Positions 1-9,040 of a DNA stretch of 64,000 nt are shown one piece after another (the first letter of the stretch is position 1; the number at the start of each line of letters is the position of its first letter). The notes under the pieces are model-generated. The model did no database searches, had not been told where the DNA came from, and was given only the letters and a program-made list of their open reading frames with translations. The DNA is from Nostoc sp. TCL240-02. Lineage in GTDB: Bacteria; Cyanobacteriota; Cyanobacteriia; Cyanobacteriales; Nostocaceae. The position numbers were made by a program, and so were the translations under genes. Location of the stretch: the NCBI RefSeq assembly GCF_013343235.1, contig NZ_CP040094.1, positions 5,327,001 to 5,391,000 of the forward strand. The letters are read 5' to 3'.

Positions 1-321
1 TATTTTGATTAGTTTGTATGCTTGAATAAATGATTACTAAAAATAGTAAGCTGCTCTGAATTTAAGTTGTGTAATTAGGGCGCTCATGTTGGCCAACCCA
101 CAAGAGTTTTATTTTATTTAATTATTCAATTTAGATGATTTTCAGCTTAGATAAAAAATTCTGATTTCGGAATTTACTTTAAAATTTTAAGTGCATCACA
201 ATTTTTAAATATTTTTTAATTACTTGATCTGCGGCTTTGGCACTAGCATTCTTGACAATATGAATGATGCATTAGGCGGATAGCATCTATCTACATACTT
301 AGACTTATAAGGGAAAAAGCG
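1..321. other. AT-rich leader upstream of the oxidase operon
   Basis: No credible open reading frame lies here. The stretch is AT-rich and runs into the start of the first DUF2231 gene, so it should carry the operon promoter. A TTGACA-like hexamer occurs near 254-259, but no well-spaced -10 box follows it, so I do not assign a promoter. Confidence 0.4.
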
Positions 322-816
322 ATGCCTGCTCTGTCTCTGAATAGCCAAAATTTACCATACCCCGATCCTTTGCACCCAATTATCGTTCACTTTGTGATTG
401 CAATGGTGCTTTTTTCCTTCGTGTGTGATGTTCTAGGCTATTTCACCCGCAACGTGCGTTTATTTGAGGTGAGTTTTTGGAATATGTTTGTTGCTGCGAT
501 CGCAATTTTCATCGCAATTATCTTTGGCCAGTTTGAAGCAGGACTAGCCCAAGCCCAGAAAGCAGCCCAATCAACGCTGAATTATCATACCGTCCTGGGT
601 TGGTCACTGGGGGCGATTGTTGCGGCGATCGCAGCTTGGCGTTTTGTGATTCGCAACAGCAGCCCCCGAAGAGTACCGCCTGCTTACCTTGGGGCTGCAA
701 CATTGTTAGTCTGCCTAGTATTTGTGCAAGTGTATTTGGGGAGTAAACTGTTTTGGGTATATGGATTGCACGTTGAGCCTGTAGTTCAAGCCATGAAACA
801 GGGAGTTTCACCATGA
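322..816 (+). CDS. DUF2231 family membrane protein, first of a pair
   Basis: This 164-residue protein has about four hydrophobic segments (roughly residues 19-42, 51-70, 88-108 and 121-140). A DUF2231-type motif lies near the N-terminus, HPIIVHF, with two histidines placed to face a membrane cofactor. The family has no proven biochemical role. The start ATG follows a purine-rich AAGGGAAAAA stretch. The next gene overlaps it by 4 bp and encodes another DUF2231 protein, then coxB follows at once, so the pair is almost certainly co-transcribed with the oxidase. I infer a role in assembling or tuning the terminal oxidase, or in passing electrons to it; the sequence does not prove this. As I recall, the heterocyst cox3 locus of Anabaena has a similar pair upstream. 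Confidence 0.8.
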   Translation: MPALSLNSQNLPYPDPLHPIIVHFVIAMVLFSFVCDVLGYFTRNVRLFEVSFWNMFVAAIAIFIAIIFGQFEAGLAQAQKAAQSTLNYHTVLGWSLGAIVAAIAAWRFVIRNSSPRRVPPAYLGAATLLVCLVFVQVYLGSKLFWVYGLHVEPVVQAMKQGVSP

Positions 817-1406
817 ACCCACAACTGATTGAGCAGTTGAGATTGCGGCTGGGTGCTAACGGATTACCCTACGAGATTCCTGTACATCCGCAGTTAGTGC
901 ATCTAACGCTGGGTTTGTTCATCATTGCCATCATTTTTGATATAGCAGGAGTGTTGTTTTCTTTAGAAAAACCAATTTTCAAATTTTTGGGATTGGCTGC
1001 CATCCGTTCTAGCTTTTTTGATGTCGGCTGGTACAATCTCATAGCAGCAGCGGCCATCACATTTTTCACCGTTGCGGCTGGTTTTTTTGAACTACTGTTG
1101 GCAAATCCGCCAGTCGATCAAAAGAGTGCTTGGGGGTTGAGTGCTGGTTGGACGATGCTTTTACATGGTTTAGGTGGGGTTTTGCTGCTGGGGATTATTG
1201 TCGCCATGACTGTATGGAGAGGTTTGCAGCGCTATCGCTGGCGGAAGGATGCTTCCAGACAGGTGCAGTGGAGTTACTTGTTAGCAGGGATTGCAATACT
1301 AGGCATATTATTCGTTCACGGAACATTGGGGGCGCATTTGGGAGAGGAATTTGGGATTCATGTTACTGCTGCGAATACAATTTCCAAAAATGTTCACAGC
1401 AAATAA
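813..1406 (+). CDS. DUF2231 family membrane protein, second of a pair
   Basis: This 197-residue protein is a paralogue of the preceding gene. It has the same motif near the N-terminus (HPQLVHL) and four hydrophobic segments (about residues 27-48, 65-92, 108-130 and 152-172). It starts inside the last codons of the first gene (4-bp overlap), which indicates translational coupling and perhaps a heteromeric complex. The coxB start follows about 15 bp after its stop. No function is established for the family; the association with the CuA-less oxidase is the useful clue. Confidence 0.8.
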   Translation: MNPQLIEQLRLRLGANGLPYEIPVHPQLVHLTLGLFIIAIIFDIAGVLFSLEKPIFKFLGLAAIRSSFFDVGWYNLIAAAAITFFTVAAGFFELLLANPPVDQKSAWGLSAGWTMLLHGLGGVLLLGIIVAMTVWRGLQRYRWRKDASRQVQWSYLLAGIAILGILFVHGTLGAHLGEEFGIHVTAANTISKNVHSK

Positions 1407-1421
1407 TTAAACGAGAATTTA

Positions 1422-2351
1422 TTGAATTTTATGTTTAGTGTTTTTGAATATCTATTAATAGCGGTTTATGTAGCAGTGCTGCTCGTCGTCAGTCGGTGGA
1501 TTGGCCAGCAGGCGTTTTCTTGGATGCCTCCGCAAGCTACAACAGAAGCACAACGGGTAGATGATTTATTTAGCTTCTTAGTCTCAATTGGAGCATTTAT
1601 CTTCCTTGGGCTAATTGGAGTTATGGTTTATGCGATCGCTTTCCATCGCGCCCCCCCAGAAGACTACACTGAAGGACACCCCTCTAGAGGTGATGCAAGG
1701 CTAGAAATATTGTGGACAGCAACCCCAACTTTATTAGTAGTATGGATTGCTTTCCAAAGCTTCAATATTTATCAGCAATTAGATATTTTAGGTTTAAAGC
1801 AAATTGTGCATTTGCATACACCCTTAGAATCTGCACCTGCATACGCCGAAACCCTCAGCGATCGACCCAAACCTGCGTCTGAAACTATTGATGTTTTCGT
1901 TAAGCAGTGGGATTGGTCTTTTCGTTATCCAAATAATGTTACTAGCAATCAACTGCATCTGCCAATCAATCGCAGCACTCGCTTAAATCTGCAAGCGCAA
2001 GATGTGATCCACGGTTTCTACGTCCCTGAGTTTCGCTTAAAGCAGGATATTATTCCAGGACGCAACATTGATATCGTGCTTACACCTACTCGTGCAGGCA
2101 AATATCGCCTGAAAGATTCTCAATTTAGCGGTACTTACTTTGCTTTAATGGAAACCGATGTATACGTTGAATCTCTCGATCAATATAACCAGTGGCTCAC
2201 GCAAACTGCTAATAGCGAACGAACCCCTGTAAATCAGGCAGTTGCCGAAAATATCCAACCACCCAAAACATTGTTTAATAGCGGCTGGTATACCGTCATA
2301 CCTGCTCAACCTGGCATTGCCAATAAAAGGAAGCAAAATAATGACACATGA
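1422..2351 (+). CDS. coxB: Alternative terminal oxidase subunit II lacking the CuA site
   Basis: The protein has two N-terminal transmembrane helices (about residues 8-26 and 50-74) and a cupredoxin-like domain from about 155 to 250, as in cytochrome oxidase subunit II. The first CuA ligand region is kept (VIHGFYVPEF, His197). The main CuA loop, normally CSxxCGxxHxxM, reads D232-S-Q-F-S236-G-T-Y-F240-A-L-M243, so both cysteines and the second histidine are gone. This is the mark of quinol-oxidising ARTO-type enzymes, which do not take electrons from cytochrome c. The TTG at 1422 sits 6 nt after a GAG; the ATG at 1431 is an alternative start giving MFSVFEY. The 3' end overlaps coxA by 11 bp. 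Confidence 0.88.
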   Translation: MNFMFSVFEYLLIAVYVAVLLVVSRWIGQQAFSWMPPQATTEAQRVDDLFSFLVSIGAFIFLGLIGVMVYAIAFHRAPPEDYTEGHPSRGDARLEILWTATPTLLVVWIAFQSFNIYQQLDILGLKQIVHLHTPLESAPAYAETLSDRPKPASETIDVFVKQWDWSFRYPNNVTSNQLHLPINRSTRLNLQAQDVIHGFYVPEFRLKQDIIPGRNIDIVLTPTRAGKYRLKDSQFSGTYFALMETDVYVESLDQYNQWLTQTANSERTPVNQAVAENIQPPKTLFNSGWYTVIPAQPGIANKRKQNNDT

Positions 2352-4008
2352 CTTTAGTCAAGAGATTACCGGGGATCGAGAATCGCAGAACCAGCAGGGT
2401 AATACTTGGCGGGAATACTTCAGCTTCAACACCGATCATAAGGTGATTGGAATTCAGTACATGGTGATGACCTTCATTTTCTTCCTGATTGGCGGGCTGT
2501 TGGCGATGCTGATCCGGGCTGAATTGCTCACCCCAGAATCAAATTTGGTCGATCGCCCGCTTTATAACGGTTTGTTCACCATGCACGGGACAATCATGAT
2601 TTTCCTGTGGATTATTCCCTTTAATGCAGGGCTTTCTAACTACTTAGTACCGCTAATGATTGGAGCGCGGGATATGGCTTTTCCCTTGCTCAACGCCATC
2701 TCTTTTTGGATTTTGCCACCCGCAGGTCTTTTACTACTATCTAGCTTCTTCCTCCCAAACGGGACTGCACAAGCTGGGTGGTGGTCTTATCCGCCAATTA
2801 GTCTGCAAATTCCAGGGGATCAGTTTATTAACGGTGAATTTATTTGGATAGTCAGCCTAGTTTTGATAGGTATCTCTTCAATCATGGGGGCTGTCAATTT
2901 TGTGACAACCATCTTTTGGATGCGGGCCCCAGGGATGACGTTTTTTCGGATGCCTGTGTTTGTTTGGTCGGTTTTCAGCGCTCAGTTATTGCAACTGATT
3001 AATTTACCTGCCTTGACAGCTGCATTGATACTACTGTTGCTTGACCTATCCGTTGGTACACAATTCTTTAAACCGGATGGGAATGGCGATCCGATCATTT
3101 ACCAGCATCTATTTTGGTTTTACTCTCACCCAGCAGTTTATATCATGGCACTACCAGCCTTCGGTATTTTTGCTGAGGTTTTGCCTGCATTTTCTCGCAA
3201 TCCTTTATTTGGTTATCGGTCAGTTGCGATCGCCACATTAGGTATTGCTTTGATTAGCATCTTCGTTTGGGTACATCACATGTTCACCAGTGCTACCCCC
3301 GGTTGGATGCGGATGACCTTCATGGCTACCTCAATGTTAGTTGCCATACCCACTGGTATTAAAGCCTTCGCTTGGACAGCCACTATCTGGAGGAGCAAAC
3401 TACATCTAGAAACACCAATGCTGTTTGCAATGGGAGGTGCAGCTATGTTTATTTTTGGCGGTGTTACTGGTGTAATGCTTGCTGCCACGCCATTTGATAT
3501 CCACGTTAATAATACTTACTTTGTTGTGGGACATTTCCATTACATCGTTTTTAACACGATCACAATGGCAATCTTCGCGGCAATTTACTACTGGTTTCCC
3601 AAAATAACTGGAAGAATGTATGCTGAGGGTTGGGGCAAGTTACATTTTTGGCTAACCTTTATACCTGCCAATATTACCTTCTTCTCCATGCACCCATTAG
3701 GTTTACAAGGGATGCTCCGCCGAGTTTCTTCCTACGACCCACAGTATCAAGGATGGAACGTCATCGCTAGCTTGGCTTCATTTTTACTAGGAGCATCCAC
3801 ACTGCCTTTTATTGCTAACATAGTAGGCTCTTGGCTTTACGGGCCGAGGGCAGTTGATGATCCCTGGCACGCTACTGGATTAGAATGGACAACCTCTTCA
3901 CCACCTCCACGAGATAACTTCGAGGAGATTCCAACCGTGACAAGACCTCCTTACGACTACGGCAATCCAAAGTACTCAGTAATCGTAAATTCAGATAACA
4001 GTGAGTGA
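2341..4008 (+). CDS. coxA: Haem-copper terminal oxidase subunit I
   Basis: The catalytic subunit reduces O2 to water and pumps protons in the membrane. The ATG at 2341 is chosen because AAGGAAG lies 7 nt upstream and because it gives a normal 555-residue subunit; the open frame itself extends further upstream inside coxB. Ligands are all visible: low-spin haem His82 (MHGTIM) and His400, high-spin haem His398 (VGHFHY), CuB His263 with the cross-linking Tyr267 (YSHPAVY), and the CuB pair His312-His313 (VHHMFT). Twelve or so membrane segments are apparent. It pairs with the CuA-less subunit II just upstream and with subunit III after a repeat-filled gap. Confidence 0.93.
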   Translation: MTHDFSQEITGDRESQNQQGNTWREYFSFNTDHKVIGIQYMVMTFIFFLIGGLLAMLIRAELLTPESNLVDRPLYNGLFTMHGTIMIFLWIIPFNAGLSNYLVPLMIGARDMAFPLLNAISFWILPPAGLLLLSSFFLPNGTAQAGWWSYPPISLQIPGDQFINGEFIWIVSLVLIGISSIMGAVNFVTTIFWMRAPGMTFFRMPVFVWSVFSAQLLQLINLPALTAALILLLLDLSVGTQFFKPDGNGDPIIYQHLFWFYSHPAVYIMALPAFGIFAEVLPAFSRNPLFGYRSVAIATLGIALISIFVWVHHMFTSATPGWMRMTFMATSMLVAIPTGIKAFAWTATIWRSKLHLETPMLFAMGGAAMFIFGGVTGVMLAATPFDIHVNNTYFVVGHFHYIVFNTITMAIFAAIYYWFPKITGRMYAEGWGKLHFWLTFIPANITFFSMHPLGLQGMLRRVSSYDPQYQGWNVIASLASFLLGASTLPFIANIVGSWLYGPRAVDDPWHATGLEWTTSSPPPRDNFEEIPTVTRPPYDYGNPKYSVIVNSDNSE

Positions 4009-4012
4009 GGAC

Positions 4013-4143
4013 ACTAGGGACTGGGGACTGGGGACTGGGGACTGGGGACAAGGGGACAAGGAGAATACCCAATTCCCAATCCCCAATCCCCAATCCCCAG
4101 TCCCCAATTCCCAATCCCCAATCCCCAATTCCCAGTCCCTAGA
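4013..4143. repeat. Heptameric palindromic repeat element between coxA and coxC
   Basis: Tandem GGGGACT-type heptamers and GGGGACAA units (about 4018-4060) are followed by a short AGAATA loop and tandem CCCCAAT/CCCCAGT units (about 4066-4140). The two arms are imperfectly complementary and could fold into a long hairpin in the polycistronic RNA. The core around GGGGACAAGG...AATACCCAATT is shared with the copy inside the kinase gene at 60555-60677. It fills almost the whole coxA-coxC gap and ends just before the coxC ATG. Confidence 0.85.
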
Positions 4144-4146
4144 ATT

Positions 4147-4806
4147 ATGCAACGTCGTCATATAGATGAAAGTCCAATCCGTTTTGATCTGTGGCGGCGA
4201 AGCTTGCCAAATTGGTTACAGCGCTTCCTACCAAGTGGTGGCGGTAGCCATGAAGATCATCATGGTAAAGGAATGTTCGGATTCACCGTGTTCCTGCTGT
4301 CAGAAAGCATCATTTTTTTGAGTTTTATCTTTACTTATGTTGCTCTACGACTGACTACTAAAAATTGGCTGCCACCCGGTATATCGGGGCCAGAATTGTC
4401 TACAATTGTGGTTATTAATACGGTAGTATTACTTTCTAGTAGCTTTATCATTCAACCAGCAGAAAATGCCCTCAAGCGTAATCAACTCACGAAATTTCGT
4501 TGGCTATGGTTAATAACGATCGCAATGGGAAGTTACTTCTTAGTTGGTCTGTTAATTGAGTGGAAAAGTCTCGATTTCAAGATTACTACAGGGTTAGTTG
4601 GTTCGACATTTTACTTGCTAACAGGCTTCCACGGTATACATGTCCTGGCTGGTGTTGTGCTTCAGATAATTATGCTGATTCGTTCATTCATCCCAGGCAA
4701 CTATAATAAAACCCACTTCGGAACAAGTGCGACTACTCTTTTTTGGCACTTTGTTGATGTAGTTTGGGTATTTCTTTTCTCGCTTCTCTACCTTTGGCGG
4801 GCATAA
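4147..4806 (+). CDS. coxC: Terminal oxidase subunit III
   Basis: This 219-residue protein has five hydrophobic helices, as is usual for the short bacterial form of subunit III. It carries the conserved [11 protein letters not shown] stretch in the first helix, FHGIHVLAG near residue 160 and a C-terminal [13 protein letters not shown] motif. It lacks catalytic centres and supports the stability and proton uptake of subunit I. It is separated from coxA only by the palindromic repeat, so co-transcription is likely, although a strong RNA hairpin there could lower its expression. Confidence 0.92.
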   Translation: MQRRHIDESPIRFDLWRRSLPNWLQRFLPSGGGSHEDHHGKGMFGFTVFLLSESIIFLSFIFTYVALRLTTKNWLPPGISGPELSTIVVINTVVLLSSSFIIQPAENALKRNQLTKFRWLWLITIAMGSYFLVGLLIEWKSLDFKITTGLVGSTFYLLTGFHGIHVLAGVVLQIIMLIRSFIPGNYNKTHFGTSATTLFWHFVDVVWVFLFSLLYLWRA

Positions 4807-4844
4807 AAAAAATTCAAAATCCAAATATTTTAAGGAGTAATGTG

Positions 4845-5090
4845 ATGAATCTATTCTTGCAAGAAATACCAGCCTCAGAACGTGCCCCAAAAACAATTCA
4901 AGAAACTCCAGCACCAGCCCAAGATCCATTAATTGCACGCGGATTACAAAAAGAGCAATACGCTGGCATTATTGGGCTAGCGATCGCTCTGATTGCTGCT
5001 GTCGGATTTTTTAGTCAGAGAGTTGAATATGCTATTGCATTTGCTGTCTTCCTCAGCGCTATTTTGATAGCTTTGTTTTTATTCATCTAG
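4845..5090 (+). CDS. Small two-helix membrane protein of the oxidase operon
   Basis: I place the start at the ATG at 4845, preceded by AAGGAG at 4832-4837 with 7 nt spacing; a nearer ATG at 4840 is followed directly by a stop. The 81-residue product has a proline-rich cytoplasmic head (about residues 8-28) and two hydrophobic helices (about 40-57 and 62-81). I do not recognise a named family. Its place between coxC and the NADH dehydrogenase suggests a small accessory subunit of the oxidase, comparable to subunit IV, but this is inference. Confidence 0.7.
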   Translation: MNLFLQEIPASERAPKTIQETPAPAQDPLIARGLQKEQYAGIIGLAIALIAAVGFFSQRVEYAIAFAVFLSAILIALFLFI

Positions 5091-5134
5091 TAAAGCTTTC
5101 ATTATCTGATTTAACAAGATTTGCGAGGGATTTT

Positions 5135-6502
5135 ATGAACAGCCCAGTTTATCAAACTGTGATTGTCGGCGGTGGTTTTGCGGGGCTATTTACAGCCTTA
5201 CATTTAGCTCACGAACATTATCCTCGTTCTGTTATCTTGATTGATAAAGACGAGCGCTTTTGCTTTAAGCCGCTACTATATGAATATTTCGATGGCGAGA
5301 TGGATAGCTTTCAAGTAGTGCCGCGTTTTTCGGAATTACTTAAAGGTAGTGGTGTCATTTTTGTGCAAGATACAGTGCAATCGATAGACTTGCATCAACG
5401 GGAAGTCAAATTAGCTTCGGGAAACTCTTACAATTACAGTAACTTAGTATTAGCTTTGGGCAGTGTTACTGGCTATCATCAAGTTGAAGGTGCGAATGTT
5501 AATGCCTTTCCTTTCTGGACGCAATCAGATGCGATCGCTCTTGAGCGACATTTACGTGACTGTTTGCACAAAGCCGTCCAAACAGAAGATTTAGAACAAC
5601 GCCGAAAATTACTAACAGTAGTCATCGTTGGTGGTGGTGCAAGTGGTGTGGAAATGGCAGCAACTCTAGCTGATTTTCTCCCACATTGGTATAGTGCTTT
5701 GGGAGGAAATTCAAGTGAAATTCGTGTAGTACTACTCAATCATGGTAAAGAAATCCTTGATGGCGATATAAATAACCCATTGCGTGAAGTTGCCGAACGG
5801 GAATTGAATAAACGTGCTGTGCCTATAGAGATGATTGTGGAAGCAGAAGCTACTGCTATTGGTTCCACTTCAATTCAATATAAGCGTAACGAGCAAATTG
5901 AAACATTAGCTACACATACTACAGTTTGGACTGCTGGCACTTCTACCCATCCACTGATTAAAGATTTGCCAATTCCTAAAGAACATCGAGATCGTGCCGA
6001 TCGCCCTTTAGTTACTCCCACCTTACAATTACTCGATTTTCCAGAAGTGTTTGTCGGTGGTGATTGTGCAGCAGTTCAGGATAATTCGCTACCGCCTACG
6101 GCTCAAGTGGCTTATCAGCAAGGAGCCAATATTGCCCACAATTTGAAAGCGATCGCTCTAGGAGAAGAACTCAAACCTATTAAGGTTAACATCCGGGGAA
6201 CCCTTTTGAAATTGGGGATAAAAGATGCTGCTGCTAACCTTTTCAATGTTTTTGAAGTTGCAGGCGAAACCGCGCATTTAATCCGTCAAGGCACTTATTT
6301 AACACTATTGCCAGCACCAATTCATGACTTTAAAGCAACAACGGAATGGGTGGATGAAGAGATTTTCCATCACCACCTTGACCCTCATGATGTCGGTAAA
6401 AAAGTGGTGCAAGCAGCGGAAATAGTCGGCGCAGGAGTTGTAGGCATTCTAGCTGCGAGAAAATTACTGAAAATGTTGGGAGATGAGGATAAAAAAGAGT
6501 AA
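5135..6502 (+). CDS. ndh: Type II NADH dehydrogenase (NDH-2)
   Basis: This 455-residue flavoprotein passes electrons from NAD(P)H to quinone without pumping protons. It has the FAD-binding Rossmann motif VGGGFAG at residues 11-17, the NAD(P)H-binding motif VIVGGGASGVE near 163-173, the ATG-like WTAGT motif, and FVGGDCA near the second flavin contact. A hydrophobic C-terminal stretch (about 425-446) probably tethers it to the membrane. A GCGAGGGATT stretch precedes the ATG. Lying 44 bp after the small membrane protein gene, it completes a plausible NADH to plastoquinone to oxygen module with the CuA-less oxidase. Confidence 0.9.
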   Translation: MNSPVYQTVIVGGGFAGLFTALHLAHEHYPRSVILIDKDERFCFKPLLYEYFDGEMDSFQVVPRFSELLKGSGVIFVQDTVQSIDLHQREVKLASGNSYNYSNLVLALGSVTGYHQVEGANVNAFPFWTQSDAIALERHLRDCLHKAVQTEDLEQRRKLLTVVIVGGGASGVEMAATLADFLPHWYSALGGNSSEIRVVLLNHGKEILDGDINNPLREVAERELNKRAVPIEMIVEAEATAIGSTSIQYKRNEQIETLATHTTVWTAGTSTHPLIKDLPIPKEHRDRADRPLVTPTLQLLDFPEVFVGGDCAAVQDNSLPPTAQVAYQQGANIAHNLKAIALGEELKPIKVNIRGTLLKLGIKDAAANLFNVFEVAGETAHLIRQGTYLTLLPAPIHDFKATTEWVDEEIFHHHLDPHDVGKKVVQAAEIVGAGVVGILAARKLLKMLGDEDKKE

Positions 6503-6843
6503 CAAGCACATAAGTAAGTTGGTACAAATAAAGCAAATTATGTTACGGAACATAAATAGCCTTAAAGTCCTTGCTAATGACCAATACTTCGACTACGCGG
6601 TAGTTGAGCGCAGTCGAAACTCAGTACAAGTGACAAAGGACTAATGACCTAATGACAGCCCTTGCCAATTAGCTTTAATTGCGCCAACCTACTTAATAGT
6701 GAAAATACTACAAATCAATACTCCTATGAGTACGAAAATATGCTAGCCAAGTAATGGGATTTAAGTCTCTAATGTGAAGAATCATTTCTAGAACTGCTTA
6801 CTTGGCAATTCACAGAGATAATTTTTTTACTTTGATACTGTGA
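6503..6843. other. Intergenic stretch with a short palindromic repeat
   Basis: No gene is visible. A dispersed GC-rich repeat lies at about 6586-6618, with inverted ends CTTCGACT and AGTCGAA. A run of AATGAC-type units follows near 6640-6655. The rest is AT-rich and must hold the promoter of the substrate-binding-protein gene, which I cannot pinpoint. Confidence 0.5.
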
Positions 6844-7061
6844 ATGCCCAAATATTTGAATATGTTTGTTACTACTAAAATAAATCTCTCGTATTTACCT
6901 GCTTTTACTAAATCGAAGATATATAGTGCGATATTCGGTTTGATATTATCAGCATCCCTACCTGGTGTTGCAGGGGCAGAAACTGTGATGCAAAAAGTAG
7001 CACGGACAGGAGTATTAACAGCAGGTACAAGTAGAGATGCTTTACCCTTTGCATATTCTGA
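6844..7061 (+). pseudogene. ABC substrate-binding protein, 5' part (interrupted)
   Basis: The first 72 codons encode a signal peptide (hydrophobic stretch ending GVAGAE) and the start of a family 3 solute-binding domain (VMQKVARTGVLTAGTSRDALPFAYS). The reading frame then runs into an insertion sequence whose first base is 7062. Joining position 7061 to 7977, which removes one copy of the TGA target duplication, restores an unbroken reading frame of about 322 residues through AYSDSQGNLIGYS. The intact protein would bind an amino acid or similar polar solute in the periplasm. The ATG at 6862 is an alternative start. Confidence 0.85.
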
Positions 7062-7973
7062 GAGGCTATTTATAAAGTAAATCTAAAGGGGACTAATCAA
7101 ATGAAATGATAACGATAAGATACTTTTGAGACAGTGCATTTACGTAGCGTTCAATGACTCGAAAGGTTTATTCTACCGACCTGAGTGACTCAGAATGGGC
7201 TATTCTAGCTCCCTTAATCCCACCAGCTAAATCTGGGGGACATCCAAGGACTACTGATATGAGAGAAGTATGCAACGCAATATACTATCAGTTGAAAACG
7301 GGATGTCAATGGGACATGCTACCAGGAGACTTTCCACCAAGTTCAACGGTTTACAGCTATTATCGCAAATGGCAAAAATACGGTATTTGGGAAGAATTAA
7401 ACCATACACTACGTGACAAACTAAGGGAGAAACTAGGTAGGTCAACACAACCAACAGCGATCGCGGCAGATAGTCAGTCGGTAAAAACGACTGAAAAAAG
7501 GGGGATGTGTACGGCTTTGATGGTGGAAAGCGCGAGTTTTGGGAAGAAAACGGCAAACAATAGTTGATAGCCTAGGACTATTGCTCAAAGTGGTTGTGAG
7601 TGAGGGTAATGCTGGTGAGAGAGTGCTTGCAGCGTATGCTTTGATGGAACTGCTGGAGGAGCGACCAGAGTTATTAGAAAAAGTTGAAGTCATCTGGGTT
7701 GACTCAGGCTATGACGGTGATAAGTTTGCGCTGGCTGTTTGGTTGATGATTCAAGCTCATGTTGAAGTCATGCGCCGTACTAATAAAGAGTTTGAAGTTT
7801 TACCCAAGCGTTGGGTAGTAGAAAGAACATGATTGCTGGTTTAACCAATACCATCGTTTGAGTAAAGATTATGAACGTCTGACTGAAATGAGTGAAGCTG
7901 CCATATATGCCGTTATGACTCGAATTATGCTACGTCGTCTAGCCATTTAAAGATTTACTTTATAAATGGTCTC
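7062..7973 (+). mobile_element. IS5-family (IS1031-like) insertion sequence, 912 bp
   Basis: The ends are 23-bp inverted repeats (7062-7084 and 7951-7973) that match except at two positions, both starting GAG and sharing ATTTATAAAGTAAATCT. They are flanked by a 3-bp direct repeat TGA (7059-7061 and 7974-7976), fitting the TNA target duplication known for the IS1031 group. The length is typical of that group. The internal transposase frame is broken, so the copy is probably immobile by itself. The two surrounding gene halves rejoin in frame, which fixes the boundaries precisely. Confidence 0.88.
7154..7950 (+). pseudogene. IS5-family transposase, frameshifted
   Basis: The N-terminal part (from 7154) reads LSDSEWAILAPLIPP, then the LKTGCQWDMLP and IAADSQSVKTT motifs typical of IS5-type DDE transposases, where DSQS carries the first catalytic Asp. 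After an A6G5 run near 7495-7504 the frame must shift to read DVYGFDGGK, then again near 7539 to read GRKRQTIVDSLGLL. A further shift after VVERT at 7829 is needed to reach WFNQYHRLSKDYERL and the C-terminus at 7950. Three breaks argue for decay, not for a single programmed frameshift. Confidence 0.82.
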
Positions 7974-8727
7974 TGACAGTCAAGGAAATTTGATTGGTTA
8001 TTCTGTAGATATGCTGACTTTGATCCAGAAGCAGTTAGAAAAAGAATTAGGCAAGAAAATTCAACTTAAATTAGTTGGAGTTACCCCAGCAGAAAGAATT
8101 CCCAAGATAATTAACCGACAAGTTGATATTATCTGTGATGCTAGTAGTTTTACTTGGGAACGAGATAAAAAGGTTGATTTTTCAATCAACTATGGTGTCA
8201 CAGGTACTCAAATCTTAATTAAGAAGGACAGCAATTTAGGTTCAGCTGAATCTCTCATTAACAAGCGTGTGAGTGTGCTGGCTGGAACTACCAACGAACA
8301 AGCTATCAAGCAGATACAACCCCAAGCCAAGCTTGTATATTTCAAGACTAGAGCAGAAGGATTTGCGGCTTTGGAACAGGGTAAAATTGACGCTTTTGCA
8401 TCCGATAGCATTCTTTTAGAGGGATGGTTACAAACAGCAAAAAATCAAGATAGTTTTGCGATCGCACCTCCTCGTCCCTATTCACGAGAAGGAATTGCTT
8501 GTATGGTTCCTGAGAATAACTCTAAATTCCTCGATTCAGTGAACTATTCCCTCGTCAAGTTTATGCAAGGATTTGTCAACGATAACCCCAAATATGTTGC
8601 GATTTTTGACCGTTGGTTTGGTTCTCAAGGTGTTGTATTTCTAAATCGAGACTTACGTGATTTAGCTGTGGAAACCATGCAATTGATGATAGAGTTTCAC
8701 GAAGATATTCCCCAGAAAGATTTGTAG
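7974..8727 (+). pseudogene. ABC substrate-binding protein, 3' part (interrupted)
   Basis: The remaining 250 codons of the interrupted family 3 solute-binding protein carry GNLIGYSVDML, the DIICDASSFTWERDKKVDFSINY segment and the hinge region VSVLAGTTNEQAIKQ. An ATG at 7966, just inside the right end of the insertion sequence, could start a shortened protein. That product would lack the signal peptide and the first lobe strand, so export and ligand binding are unlikely. No permease or ATPase gene of the same transporter is adjacent. Confidence 0.85.
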
Positions 8728-9040
8728 GCTGTAGTTATACTAATTCTGTATGAAGGTGTGCCGAACTATACGAGGAACGAACCGCATTCGCGCAGCGTCT
8801 CGTTAGAGAAGGACACAAAGAAAGAAGAAGCAAAGAAAATTTGGCGCAGCTTCACAAATAAATGGTATTAAACCTCATCTATGTTGAAACCTAGAGTTTT
8901 TTAAAAGATATATTTATTTATGTAGGTTGGTTTGCGTTTCACTCCACCCAACCTACAAAACTACGTTTCTCAAAGTAGACGAGGTTTAGTATTGATGGTG
9001 AAGAAATTTGAGAGTATATTAGACCTCTGGCAAAACTCTT
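8728..9040. other. Intergenic region with dispersed repeats
   Basis: No gene is seen. The stretch holds a GCGCAGCGTCTCGTTAGAGAAGG dispersed repeat type near 8790-8812. A palindromic repeat lies at about 8922-8957, with arms TGTAGGTTGG and CCAACCTACA; a related copy lies near 29271-29340. It separates the 3' ends of two convergent genes, and the second palindrome could act as a terminator, but no clear U-run follows it. Confidence 0.5.

Noticed and set aside
7154..7832. Programmed -1 frameshift making a functional transposase
   Set aside because: An A6G5 run could slip, but two further frame changes are needed downstream, so decay is the simpler reading.
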